Shown one piece after another: positions 28,075 through 36,671 of a stretch of DNA of 64,000 nt. A program made the translations under genes and the position numbers. Each line of letters opens with the position of its first letter. Within the stretch, counting starts at the first letter, position 1. This DNA is from Mongoliibacter sp. (GTDB lineage: Bacteria > Bacteroidota > Bacteroidia > Cytophagales > Cyclobacteriaceae): positions 1 through 64,000 of the forward strand of contig NZ_REBN01000128.1 in assembly GCF_007692705.1 (NCBI RefSeq), given 5' to 3'. A model generated the notes under the pieces. That model saw only the letters and a list, made by a program, of their open reading frames with translations. It did not search any database and was not told the DNA's origin.

Positions 28075-29478
28075 ATGACTATAGGCACTTTGAATTTCAG
28101 CATGTTAGACCCAATGATGCGGTTTATCAAAAAAAGCACATTCAGCTCATTTCTTTTATTTTTTTCAGCTGCGATGGCACTGATACTGTCTAATTCTCCT
28201 GCCAATAATTATGTACAATGGTTCTTGAATCAAAGCATTGGCTTTACCTTCGGAGGCTTTGCGTTAGAAAAATCCTTATTACTTTGGATCAATGACGGTC
28301 TAATGTCAATTTTCTTCTTTGTTGTGGGCTTGGAGTTAAAAAGAGAAATTCTAGCGGGAGAGCTTTCTGTGCCCAGAAATGTCCTCATGCCTATAGTAGG
28401 AGCTGTTGGTGGAATGTTGATTCCTGCCTTGATATACTTAGCTTTTAACTACGGGGGTTCTGCTGAAGTAATCCGGGGCTGGGGTATTCCCATGGCTACA
28501 GACATCGCGTTTGCTTTAGGTGTTCTGTACCTTTTAGGTCCAAGAGTTCCTATTCAGTTAAAAGTATTTTTGACAGCTTTGGCTATTATGGACGATCTGG
28601 GAGCCGTGTTAATCGTGGCCATATTTTATACTTCTGAAATCTCTCTTTTAAACCTTACTATTGGAGGAATAATTCTTGGTCTGATGTTCACCCTCAATAA
28701 ATTAGGCGTGAGAAGAGTATTAATATTTGCGATTTTAGGAATTGGTGGCGTTTGGCTGGCAACACTGCTTTCAGGAGTGCATGCCACAGTTGCAGCGGTG
28801 CTCGCAGCCTTTGCAATTCCTGCAGACAGAAAAATCAACAAAACAAACTACCTCAACAATATCAAACAATTGGCGGCAAAGTTTAAAACAGCCAATAAAG
28901 CCGAGCAGGAAATGTATTTACTTTCAAGCGAAGAAGAAAATATCATTGGAGAAATAAAAAGAATCTCCAAAGCCTCTATATCCCCACTCCAAAGACTTGA
29001 AAGAAATATGCATGGGTTAGTGGTTTACTTGGTCATGCCGATATTCGCTCTTGCCAATGCGGGTGTTGTTATTGACAGCAACTGGCTACAAATGATAGGT
29101 AGCCCGGTAGCTATGGGAGTAAGTTTTGGACTTCTCTTTGGGAAAATTATAGGAATTTATGGGCTTTGTATTTTAGGGTTAAAATTGGGCTGGTATGAAA
29201 TGCCGGATGGTTTCAACAAATCCATGATTTTGGGTGTCTCCTGTCTTGCCGCCATAGGTTTCACCATGTCACTATTTATTACTGCCCTAGCCTTTGAAAA
29301 CCCTGTTTATATAGAGCAGGCAAAAATGGGGATTTTAATGGCTTCAATGGTTTCAGGACTAATGGGCTACTTAATTCTCAAAAGGGCTACAAGCCATAAA
29401 AACAGATTCTTCTCATCTTCTAAAAATGTGGTCGCTACTGAAGGTGGAGAAGAGGTACTGGAGAAACAAAATGCATAA
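28075..29478 (+). CDS. nhaA: Na+/H+ antiporter NhaA
   Basis: This 467-residue membrane protein is of the NhaA family. It has the conserved MSIFFFVVGLELKREILAGELS, the transport-site aspartates in GIPMATDIAFALGVLYLLGPRVP and LTALAIMDDLGAVLIVAIFY, and ISPLQRLERNMHGLVVYLVMPIFALANAGV. A cytoplasmic insertion of about 60 residues (INKTNYLNNIKQLAAKFKT) between helices makes it longer than the 388-residue E. coli protein; such insertions occur in Bacteroidota homologues. It exports Na+ in exchange for H+. ATG at 28075 is preceded by AAAGGATAGG, a purine-rich stretch that may aid initiation. The 229 bases upstream are A+T-rich with no other gene. Confidence 0.96.
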   Translation: MTIGTLNFSMLDPMMRFIKKSTFSSFLLFFSAAMALILSNSPANNYVQWFLNQSIGFTFGGFALEKSLLLWINDGLMSIFFFVVGLELKREILAGELSVPRNVLMPIVGAVGGMLIPALIYLAFNYGGSAEVIRGWGIPMATDIAFALGVLYLLGPRVPIQLKVFLTALAIMDDLGAVLIVAIFYTSEISLLNLTIGGIILGLMFTLNKLGVRRVLIFAILGIGGVWLATLLSGVHATVAAVLAAFAIPADRKINKTNYLNNIKQLAAKFKTANKAEQEMYLLSSEEENIIGEIKRISKASISPLQRLERNMHGLVVYLVMPIFALANAGVVIDSNWLQMIGSPVAMGVSFGLLFGKIIGIYGLCILGLKLGWYEMPDGFNKSMILGVSCLAAIGFTMSLFITALAFENPVYIEQAKMGILMASMVSGLMGYLILKRATSHKNRFFSSSKNVVATEGGEEVLEKQNA

Positions 29479-29503
29479 ATGATTCTATCAAGCGGTCACA
29501 AAA

Positions 29504-29536
29504 AACCCCGGTTATAATTTGAGTATAACCGGGGTT
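29504..29536 (-). terminator. Hairpin terminator between convergent genes
   Basis: A 13-base perfect stem AACCCCGGTTATA / TATAACCGGGGTT has a 7-base loop. On the minus strand it is followed by a T run (complement of AAAAAA at 29499-29505), so it best serves the coiled-coil gene at 29569-29841; it may also stop nhaA transcription. Confidence 0.85.
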
Positions 29537-29568
29537 CCTAATTACAAGCGGATCATATCGAAATAGAT

Positions 29569-29841
29569 TTACTCATCTTCCATTTTATCCAATCCATGCT
29601 TTTGCTCAAACTGGTTTCTTTTAATTTCAAATCTTTCAATTTCTGCATTAACTAAATCAAGGGACTCATTGTAACGGCTAAAAAGGTCTCCCATGTTTTT
29701 CTCCATATCCGAAAAATTGAACTCCATTGCGTCCATCTGTAACTGAGAAGCTTTTTCCACCATAGCCACCTGACTGTTTTTCAAGTCTTCGAGCATCCTG
29801 ATTGCCCTGTCCATTTTGTTTAATTTCTCTCTGTTATTCAT
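29569..29841 (-). CDS. Small coiled-coil protein of unknown function
   Basis: This 90-residue soluble protein is almost entirely helical, with strong heptad character (MDRAIRMLEDLKNSQVAMVEKASQL, DLVNAEIERFEIKRNQFEQK) and an acidic end (DKMEDE). It has no signal peptide or membrane segment and no recognised family. It has its own hairpin terminator downstream and about 250 bases of A+T-rich DNA upstream, so it looks like a genuine single-gene unit. ATG at 29841. Confidence 0.65.
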   Translation of the reverse strand: MNNREKLNKMDRAIRMLEDLKNSQVAMVEKASQLQMDAMEFNFSDMEKNMGDLFSRYNESLDLVNAEIERFEIKRNQFEQKHGLDKMEDE

Positions 29842-30115
29842 AGTTTTTAAAATATAGTTTCGTTAAAAAGTGCAAATATTGTTCCGAAATCAGAATTGGG
29901 GTCGATTTCAATAATCTAAGCTATTTGGATACTCTAAACATCAAATTCAGCAAAAAGTGGATGGATTTATAAATAAAAAAATCAAGAAAATTCCACAAAT
30001 TGAGGCATTGTCCGCTATAAACAAAAAGTCGATTAATATTTTTTAACTATGCTTATCGTACCCAAAACCTATCTTTGGGACAAAATATTTGAAGTGGATT
30101 CAAAATTTTAATCGA

Positions 30116-30988
30116 ATGAAAATCAATTTCACATTTATCTTTTTGATATCCTGTATATCGATTTGTTTTGCCCAGAACAATGTAATCCAAGGACAAATTG
30201 TTGATGGCTTAACAGGTGAACCTTTATCCTTCTGTAGCATTGGTTGGCTTAATTTAAATAAAGGAACTGTTGCCGGACCGCAGGGCAAGTTCAAGTTGGA
30301 ATCTATCTCTGAACAGACTAACCCAACTTTGAAAATTTCTAAAATAGGTTACAAACCACTAAATATTTTATGGTCAGAAATTAAAGAGCATTGCATTTTG
30401 GGCGATTGCCCAATGGTGTTTGAATTAACTCCGGATTCTGTGGAATTGCCGGAATTTGTATTGGAAAGTGAAGGGGAAAATGCTTATAGAAATTGGGGGA
30501 AAACCAGCCGGAAATCAATGTTTGGATTAGCTTATAATCCAAAAAGTAGGAAGCCGGAAGAAAATCTGGGAAGAGAAATAGGTTTTGAGATTGACACAAA
30601 AGGCAAACAAGTGAAACTCCTTTCAGTCAAAATGGGCTTATCACTATTACAGTTTGAAAGTGCTGTTTTCAGAATTAATATTTACAAGGTAATGAATGAC
30701 GAGAAATTTGAATTAATCCATACAAGAGATGAATTGATTTGGACTTTGAAGCCAAACGATACCAAGGAGTATGAATTTGATCTGGAATCCATGAATATCT
30801 TATTGCAAGACAGGCACCTGATTGGAATTGAATGGATTGCTTATGAAAAAATTATCGAAGACGGGATTATCAGCATGACAACAGGATTCCCTTTTGGGAA
30901 ATCCTTTCTAAAAAAATCAAGTCATGACGGATGGGAGGAGGTAAAAGGTGCTCCATCAATTCAGGTAAGTGGAATGATTTTGAATTGA
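30116..30988 (+). CDS. Secreted protein with carboxypeptidase-regulatory-like domain
   Basis: ATG at 30116 starts a signal peptide (KINFTFIFLISCISICFAQ); the track's TTG at 30089 is less likely. The 290-residue protein has an N-terminal CarboxypepD_reg-like fold (VIQGQIVDGLTGEPLSFCSIGWLN, GPQGKFKLESISEQTNPTLKISKIGY), common in Bacteroidota envelope proteins. A C-terminal half of about 170 residues (IGFEIDTKGKQVKLLSVKMGL, HLIGIEWIAYEKI) resembles a jelly-roll-like domain found after it in related uncharacterised proteins. There is no TonB-dependent barrel. Function unknown. It stands alone upstream of the repeat zone before the ABC-F gene. Confidence 0.7.
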   Translation: MKINFTFIFLISCISICFAQNNVIQGQIVDGLTGEPLSFCSIGWLNLNKGTVAGPQGKFKLESISEQTNPTLKISKIGYKPLNILWSEIKEHCILGDCPMVFELTPDSVELPEFVLESEGENAYRNWGKTSRKSMFGLAYNPKSRKPEENLGREIGFEIDTKGKQVKLLSVKMGLSLLQFESAVFRINIYKVMNDEKFELIHTRDELIWTLKPNDTKEYEFDLESMNILLQDRHLIGIEWIAYEKIIEDGIISMTTGFPFGKSFLKKSSHDGWEEVKGAPSIQVSGMILN

Positions 30989-31044
30989 TTGAAATTGACG
31001 GAATGAGTTGCTTTCACTAAACTATCCTCCGGAGAAATAGACAG

Positions 31045-31260
31045 GATCGTATATATTTCTACTTTATTTCAACCTTATTTCTACATTATTTCCTCTTCAT
31101 TTATACCCCAATATCCACTTATATCAAAAAGTATCCCCCAATATCTCAATAGTCCTATATCCCACTTATTTCTATCATATTTCAATTTTATTTCGAACCG
31201 CTTTGCTCTCGCGATCTTCGTTTCACTACGATTTCATGAAATTTATTTCAAGAATAAATT
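31045..31260. repeat. Degenerate A+T-rich repeat tract upstream of the ABC-F gene
   Basis: Across 150 bases the sequence repeats short variants of TTATTTCTA/TTATTTCAA and CCCCAATATC. On the minus strand these read GAAATAARGT and GATATTGGGG. A G+C-richer block CGAACCGCTTTGCTCTCGCG at 31187 follows. No open reading frame or tRNA is seen. Similar tracts lie after the ABC-F gene and before the dnaE gene. A weak promoter-like TACCTTTG at 31260-31267 lies 20 bases before the ABC-F start. Confidence 0.6.
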
Positions 31261-31287
31261 ACCTTTGCCCCTTGAATTTCAAATACC

Positions 31288-32922
31288 ATGATCTCAGTTG
31301 ACAATATTGCCGTCATCCATGGCGGACATGCCTTATTCAGTGACATTTCCTTTTCCATCAACCCTACCGATAAAATTGCCCTGATGGGTAAAAATGGCGC
31401 GGGAAAATCCACCATGCTCAAAATCATTGCCGGGGTGACCAAACCTTCCAAAGGTGGAGTCTCTGCTCCCAAAGATGCGGTGATTGCATACCTGCCCCAA
31501 CATTTGCTGACAGCGGATAGTTGTACGGTATTTGAAGAAACCGCCAAGGCTTTCGCAGCATACCTTGATCTCAAAACTGAAATCGATAGGTTGAACGAGG
31601 AACTGACTGTCAGAACTGATTATGAATCTGAAGAATATTATAAAATCATTGAACGGGTATCTGAAGTATCAGAGAAATTCTACTCCATAGAAGAAGTCAA
31701 CTATGAGGAGGAGGTGGAAAAGGTGCTTTTGGGTCTTGGTTTTGAAAGAGCTGATTTCCATAGGCCTACCACGGAGTTTTCAGGGGGATGGAGAATGCGT
31801 ATTGAGCTGGCCAAAATCCTTTTACAAAAGCCTGACCTGATCTTGTTGGATGAGCCCACCAATCACCTTGACATTGAGTCCATCCAATGGTTGGAGGAAT
31901 TTTTGACCGAAAAAGCCAAGGCTGTGGTGGTGATTTCCCACGATAAGGCATTTGTGGACAACATCACCAACCGAACCATAGAAGTGACCATGGGCCGGAT
32001 TTATGACTACAAAGCCAAATATTCCCATTACCTGGAACTGAGAAAAGAAAGGCGCGAACAACAGCAAAAGCAATTCGAGGAGCAGCAGCGAACCATTGCC
32101 GATATTCAAGGGTTCATTGACCGCTTCAAAGGCACCTATTCCAAAACCCTTCAGGTACAGTCACGGGTGAAAATGTTGGAGAAAATGGAAATCATAGAAG
32201 TAGATGAAGTGGATAGCTCTGCATTGAGATTACGCTTCCCTCCTTCTCCAAGATCGGGAAAATATCCGGTGATTGTGGAAGAACTTACCAAGTCCTATGG
32301 GGACCATGTGGTGTTCAAAAATGCTTCCATGACCATAGAGAGGGGACAGAAAGTAGCCTTCGTGGGTAAAAACGGGGAAGGTAAATCCACCATGATCAAA
32401 GCCATCATGGGAGAAATAGACTATGAAGGTAAATGTGAACTGGGTCACAATTCCTTAATCGGCTACTTTGCACAGAATCAGGCTTCATTGCTGGACGAAA
32501 GTCTGACCATCTTCGAAACCATAGATCAGATTGCAGTTGGGGAAATCCGTACCAAAATCAAGGACATGCTCGGTGCATTTATGTTTAAGGGAGATGATAT
32601 CAACAAAAAAGTCAAAGTTCTTTCTGGAGGAGAAAAAACCCGTTTGGCCATGATCAAACTTTTACTTGAACCGGTTAACCTATTGATCCTGGATGAACCT
32701 ACCAATCACCTGGACATGCGTACCAAGGACATCATCAAGGATGCTTTGAGGGATTTTGACGGGACTTTGATCCTTGTATCCCATGATAGGGACTTTTTGG
32801 ATGGCTTGGCCACCAAGGTATTTGAATTCGGTAACAAACGTGTCAAAGAACACTTTGAAGACATCAATGGCTTCCTGCGAAATAAAAAGTTGGAAAATTT
32901 GAGGGAGGTTGAAAGGAAATAA
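31288..32922 (+). CDS. ABC-F family ATPase (YbiT/EttA-like)
   Basis: This 544-residue protein has two ABC ATPase domains and no membrane segments. Domain 1 has Walker A LMGKNGAGKSTMLKIIAG, signature FSGGWRMRIELAKILL and Walker B LILLDEPTNHLDIESIQWL. A charged linker (YLELRKERREQQQKQFEEQQ) follows. Domain 2 has FVGKNGEGKSTMIKAIMG, LSGGEKTRLAMIKLLL and LILDEPTNHLDMRTKDI. ABC-F proteins act on the ribosome in translation or antibiotic protection; the sequence looks like the housekeeping YbiT branch rather than a known resistance factor, but I cannot separate these firmly. Codons look richer in G+C at third positions than in neighbours. ATG at 31288. Confidence 0.94.
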   Translation: MISVDNIAVIHGGHALFSDISFSINPTDKIALMGKNGAGKSTMLKIIAGVTKPSKGGVSAPKDAVIAYLPQHLLTADSCTVFEETAKAFAAYLDLKTEIDRLNEELTVRTDYESEEYYKIIERVSEVSEKFYSIEEVNYEEEVEKVLLGLGFERADFHRPTTEFSGGWRMRIELAKILLQKPDLILLDEPTNHLDIESIQWLEEFLTEKAKAVVVISHDKAFVDNITNRTIEVTMGRIYDYKAKYSHYLELRKERREQQQKQFEEQQRTIADIQGFIDRFKGTYSKTLQVQSRVKMLEKMEIIEVDEVDSSALRLRFPPSPRSGKYPVIVEELTKSYGDHVVFKNASMTIERGQKVAFVGKNGEGKSTMIKAIMGEIDYEGKCELGHNSLIGYFAQNQASLLDESLTIFETIDQIAVGEIRTKIKDMLGAFMFKGDDINKKVKVLSGGEKTRLAMIKLLLEPVNLLILDEPTNHLDMRTKDIIKDALRDFDGTLILVSHDRDFLDGLATKVFEFGNKRVKEHFEDINGFLRNKKLENLREVERK

Positions 32923-32924
32923 CT

Positions 32925-33110
32925 TCTTTGAAATAAATGGAAATATGCTTCGCGAAAAATATTAGAAATATTAGAATAGATGTTGATATTTATTGAATGA
33001 TATTGATGGATATTTTTTATTGATATATCATGTGCGAAATATATGGATATATGCCTTCGGCGAAATAATTTCTAAGAATCAAGCCTTATTTCCATGAAAT
33101 TTTTCCTTGA
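32925..33110. repeat. A+T-rich repeat tract downstream of the ABC-F gene
   Basis: This tract contains variants of GAAATAAATGGAAATATG and GATATTGATGGATAT. Two related G+C-bearing blocks stand out: GGAAATATGCTTCGCGAA at 32939-32956 and GGATATATGCCTTCGGCGAA at 33045-33064. The rest of the 435-base gap up to the antitoxin gene is A+T-rich with no supported gene; the antitoxin promoter should lie near its right end. Confidence 0.6.
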
Positions 33111-33357
33111 GAAGATATTCATAGATACTTGGTTGATATTAAGGCATTTATCTCCCTGAATTATGTATTTGATCTGATTTTCTCTTGATAGTTAGGATTT
33201 ACAAAAAGTTTTTTGTCTTTATTTGAGATATAGCAACAATATATTTGATATCATGCCACTTTGGAATGCTATTAATTACAGGGAAGTTAAAAAAGAACCA
33301 AGTAGAATAAAAATCAGTTTTTATGATGTAATTTCATATATTTATTAAAATCAGGCT

Positions 33358-33597
33358 ATGACACATGCAGAACGCCATATCGTAGAAACGTATTCCGAGC
33401 TCATTGAAAGTTTAAATTCAGCAAGCAAACTAGAGCTGCTAGAACGGCTTGCGAAATCTATAAGGAAAGGGAGAAAGTCTAATGAAAAGGATTTTTTCAG
33501 TTCCTTCGGAGGTTTGATATCTGAGAAGCCCGCCGAAGAAATCATAAAAGATATTAGAAATAGTAGGAAATTCAGAGAGAAAGACTTGAAGCTTTAA
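33358..33597 (+). CDS. Putative antitoxin of a VapBC-type pair
   Basis: This 79-residue protein is charged and mainly helical (HIVETYSELIESLNSASKLELLERLAKSIRK), with a C-terminal region that could neutralise the toxin (PAEEIIKDIRNSRKFREKDLKL). It has no clear AbrB or RHH motif that I can point to, so the antitoxin call rests on size and position: its stop is three bases before the PIN-domain toxin gene. Similar small proteins precede VapC toxins in many Bacteroidota and Cyanobacteria. It probably autoregulates the pair, which is typical of such modules but not shown here. Confidence 0.75.
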   Translation: MTHAERHIVETYSELIESLNSASKLELLERLAKSIRKGRKSNEKDFFSSFGGLISEKPAEEIIKDIRNSRKFREKDLKL

Positions 33598-33600
33598 CAT

Positions 33601-34005
33601 ATGCAATATTTGCTTGACACGAGTATTTGTGTTTTTTTTCTAAGGGGTAAACTCAATCTTGATAAAATTATTAATGAAAAAGGTCTTGAGAATTGTTTCA
33701 TTTCTGAAATAACAGTTTTTGAACTAAAATACGGAGCAGAAAATAGCGATGATCCAAAAAAATCTCACAGGGCGGTTGATAAATTTGTAAAAGGACTAAC
33801 TATCATTCCTATTTTTGGAATAGTAGACCAGTACGCAAATAACAAAGTCTTACTTCGAAAAAACGGAACACCTATGCATGATGAATTTGATTTGATCATT
33901 GGTGTTACTGCACAAACAAACAAAATGATTCTAGTGACGGACAACATAAAAGACTTCCGAAATATCAAAAACCTGAAACTAGAAAATTGGGCGGAAAGAA
34001 TATAA
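33601..34005 (+). CDS. vapC: PIN-domain ribonuclease toxin (VapC-like)
   Basis: This 134-residue PIN-domain protein carries the acidic active-site residues: Asp in YLLDTSICVFFLRGK, Glu in ISEITVFELKYGAEN, Asp in PMHDEFDLIIGVTA and Asp in MILVTDNIKDFRNI. VapC toxins are Mg2+-dependent RNases, often cutting tRNA or rRNA. It is coupled to the upstream antitoxin gene (three-base gap). The pair lies between the repeat tract after the ABC-F gene and a stretch of inverted repeats, in what looks like an accessory spot. All catalytic residues appear intact, so the toxin is likely functional. Confidence 0.92.
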   Translation: MQYLLDTSICVFFLRGKLNLDKIINEKGLENCFISEITVFELKYGAENSDDPKKSHRAVDKFVKGLTIIPIFGIVDQYANNKVLLRKNGTPMHDEFDLIIGVTAQTNKMILVTDNIKDFRNIKNLKLENWAERI

Positions 34006-34331
34006 CCTACCTGTAATCGAGAAGTCCTCGCCAAACGATAAATTGACGAAGTGCGCCTCTCACACCACTGCCGATAGCTATCGGTACTCCACATTGAACC
34101 TGCCTACCACCAGGTTTTCGTCGGCAAAGACATTTCACCCTCTGAAATAATTTGGTGTCTTCAATACCAGATACTCATGCTGGGCACACACATCACCTTG
34201 GCAGACCGCCTGCATTCCGGCAGCCAGGCGGTTCAGAGTAAATTGAAAGTTTAGTGTTTTAAGAATTTAGGAGTAGGTTGGAAAGAACTGTTCAGAATAC
34301 CCGCCATCTCCAAGCTGAATCCTGTCAGCTC
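34006..34331. other. Gene-free stretch with inverted repeats, possible mobile-element scar
   Basis: This stretch has clearly higher G+C than its surroundings and several palindromes: CCGATAGCTATCGG (34071-34084), AACCTG/CAGGTT (34097-34116) and ACCGCCTG/CAGGCGGT (34205-34232). The block GTGCGCCTCTCACACCAC at 34051-34068, read on the minus strand as GTGGTGTGAGAGGCGCAC, recalls the 3' end of bacterial group II intron elements, but no reverse transcriptase or complete domain V is visible. It may be the scar of a mobile element. No gene supported. Confidence 0.4.
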
Positions 34332-35078
34332 TTAAACCATCCCTCCAACACCAAGCAACAAGTAAATACCGGCTGCAATTGCTGCGCCTATTATAGGACC
34401 AAGAATTGGCACCCAGCTATAGGCCCAGTCACTGCTTCCTTTCCCTTTTATTGGTAAAATCTGATGCATAATCCTAGGACCCAAATCACGGGCAGGGTTA
34501 ATGGCGTATCCTGTGGTTCCTCCTAAAGAAAGACCGATTACCCAAACTAAAAAGGCAACTGGCAAAGCACCAAGTGAACCCAGGCCAATTGGCGTTCCAT
34601 TACCATCCTCAATGACAGGCTCAGTTGAATATAAGATGACAATAATAAGTACAGAAGTACCTACAATTTCCGAAATCAGGTTTGAAGGTAAATTTCGGAT
34701 GGCAGGGACTGTCCCGAAAGGGGCAAACTTCAAGCCCTTATCTTCTGTCGCGTCAAAGTGATCTTTATAAACTAGCCATGCAATACTTGATCCAAACATG
34801 GCTCCAAGTATTTGAGCAAAAACATACTTAGGTACCATTTCCCAGGCAAAATCTCCAGTAATAGCCAAACCTATGCTGACAGCTGGATTGAGATGAGCAC
34901 CGCTATATGGCCCTGCCACCACTACTCCGATAAAAACACCCAAGGCCCAAGCCGTAGTGATGACCATCCACCCGCTGTTTTGTCCCTTGGTCTGATTGAG
35001 CACTACATTGGCAACTACACCTGAACCCATAGAAATGAGAAGGGAAGTACCTACAAATTCAGCTACAAATGCATCCAT
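34332..35078 (-). CDS. glpF: Glycerol facilitator (aquaporin family)
   Basis: This 248-residue membrane channel has both NPA signatures: AHLNPAVSIGLAI in the first half and GYAINPARDLGPRIMHQ in the second, the latter with the Asp typical of glycerol-conducting aquaglyceroporins. Six membrane helices are expected. It lets glycerol diffuse into the cell for phosphorylation by GlpK. Its ATG directly follows the glpK stop with no gap, so the genes are coupled in the order glpD-glpK-glpF. ATG at 35078. Confidence 0.95.
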   Translation of the reverse strand: MDAFVAEFVGTSLLISMGSGVVANVVLNQTKGQNSGWMVITTAWALGVFIGVVVAGPYSGAHLNPAVSIGLAITGDFAWEMVPKYVFAQILGAMFGSSIAWLVYKDHFDATEDKGLKFAPFGTVPAIRNLPSNLISEIVGTSVLIIVILYSTEPVIEDGNGTPIGLGSLGALPVAFLVWVIGLSLGGTTGYAINPARDLGPRIMHQILPIKGKGSSDWAYSWVPILGPIIGAAIAAGIYLLLGVGGMV

Positions 35079-36569
35079 TTATTCTACCCAGTTTTTAGAA
35101 CGTTCAATTGCTTTGTGCCAAAAATGTAAAAACTTTTCCACTTTCTCTACCTCCATCTGAGGTTCAAAAACTTTATCCGATTCCCATAATTCCTTAAGTT
35201 CCTCTTCGCTACTCCAATATCCCACAGCTAACCCAGCCAAAAAGGCTGCTCCTAGGGCAGTAGTCTCTATGATTTGAGGTCTTTTGATGGCACAGCCCAA
35301 AATATCAGCCTGAAATTGCATAAGGAAATTATTCGCAGAGGCTCCTCCATCTACACGCAATTCCTTAGTAGACTCTCCGCTGTCTTTTTCCATGGCTTTT
35401 AACACATCATTGACTTGGTATGCGATCGCCTCCAATGCGGCTCTTGTCATATGGGCAATGGTAGTACCTCTAGTCAACCCAAAAAATGCCCCACGGGCAT
35501 TTTGATCCCAATGTGGCGCCCCCAAACCAGCCAAGGCTGGAACAAAGTACACACCATCATTATCTTCAAGACTTATTGCCAACTCTTCACTCTCCTTGGC
35601 ATGACCAAAAAACTCTATACCATCCCTAAGCCACTGAATTGCCGCTCCCCCTATGAATACAGAACCTTCCAATGCATAATTGATTTTCCCATTGACTTTC
35701 CAGGCTACAGTTGTGAGCAGTTTATTTTTGGAAGAAACTGGTTTCTCACCAGTATTCATCACCAAGAAACATCCGGTACCGTAGGTTGTTTTTCCCATTC
35801 CAGATTGTGTACATTGCTGCCCAAACAAAGCTGCCTGTTGATCACCTGCCACTCCAGCTATGGGGATTTTATGAGATAAAATATCTCCTGCAGTTTCCCC
35901 GATTACCTCAGAACTTTCTTTTACTTCAGGGAGTAAGCTTTCTGGTATTTCAAAAAGATCCAGAAGTTCCTCGTCCCATTTTTCCGTATGGATATTAAAA
36001 ATCATTGTCCTGCTGGCATTACTGATATCCGTGGCATGTGTTTTTCCACCGGTAAGCTTCCATATAAGCCAAGTATCTATGGTTCCAAAGGCAAGCTCCC
36101 CTTCTTCGGCTTTTTTCCTTGCCCCCTCTACATGATCCAAAATCCATTTTATTTTGGTGGCCGAAAAGTATGCGTCCAATATCAAACCCGTCTTATCTGC
36201 AATCATTTCGGATTTACCAGCAGCCTTCAATTCATCACAGTAAGCAGCAGTCCTCCTATCTTGCCAAACAATAGCATTATGGATCGGTGCACCTGTTTTT
36301 CTATCCCAAATAACCGTGGTTTCCCTTTGGTTGGTAATGCCAATAGCTGCTATTTGATTCGCCTTGATACTTTCATTGGCCAAAGCTTCAATCATTACAG
36401 CAGACTGACTAGCCCATATTTCTTGAGGGTCATGCTCCACCCAGCCTGATTTAGGAAAGTGTTGTTTGAAATCTTTTTGGGCAACTGACACTATCTGCCC
36501 TTTTTTATCAAAAACAATGGCTCTTGAACTGGTTGTACCTTGGTCTAGGGATAGAATATATTGGGACAT
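35079..36569 (-). CDS. glpK: Glycerol kinase
   Basis: This 496-residue FGGY-family kinase phosphorylates glycerol to sn-glycerol 3-phosphate with ATP. It shows [18 protein letters not shown] at the N terminus, [27 protein letters not shown], the [16 protein letters not shown] block and the C-terminal [20 protein letters not shown]. Length and motifs are typical, and no residue loss is evident. It lies between glpD (102-base gap upstream) and glpF. ATG at 36569. The long + strand ORFs over it are shadows. Confidence 0.98.
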   Translation of the reverse strand: MSQYILSLDQGTTSSRAIVFDKKGQIVSVAQKDFKQHFPKSGWVEHDPQEIWASQSAVMIEALANESIKANQIAAIGITNQRETTVIWDRKTGAPIHNAIVWQDRRTAAYCDELKAAGKSEMIADKTGLILDAYFSATKIKWILDHVEGARKKAEEGELAFGTIDTWLIWKLTGGKTHATDISNASRTMIFNIHTEKWDEELLDLFEIPESLLPEVKESSEVIGETAGDILSHKIPIAGVAGDQQAALFGQQCTQSGMGKTTYGTGCFLVMNTGEKPVSSKNKLLTTVAWKVNGKINYALEGSVFIGGAAIQWLRDGIEFFGHAKESEELAISLEDNDGVYFVPALAGLGAPHWDQNARGAFFGLTRGTTIAHMTRAALEAIAYQVNDVLKAMEKDSGESTKELRVDGGASANNFLMQFQADILGCAIKRPQIIETTALGAAFLAGLAVGYWSSEEELKELWESDKVFEPQMEVEKVEKFLHFWHKAIERSKNWVE

Positions 36570-36671
36570 TTTATTTTGGGTTGTTTGGTTTAAAGTTTTT
36601 CCACCTATGGTTTATTAGACATGTTGTTTTTTAAGTAAATAAATCAAATAAGCCTTTCGTGTTTTCAACAA

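Noticed and set aside
31045-31260. Noncoding RNA or riboswitch
   Set aside because: No recognisable conserved fold; only short degenerate repeats are visible, so it is reported as a repeat tract.
31045-33110. CRISPR array
   Set aside because: The repeats are degenerate, without equal-length repeats and unique spacers, and no cas genes are near.
33765-34094. 109-residue minus-strand ORF over vapC
   Set aside because: Opposite the PIN-domain gene, whose active-site residues are complete; no features of its own.
35415-36449. + strand ORFs of 154 and 153 residues
   Set aside because: Antisense to glycerol kinase with all its motifs intact.
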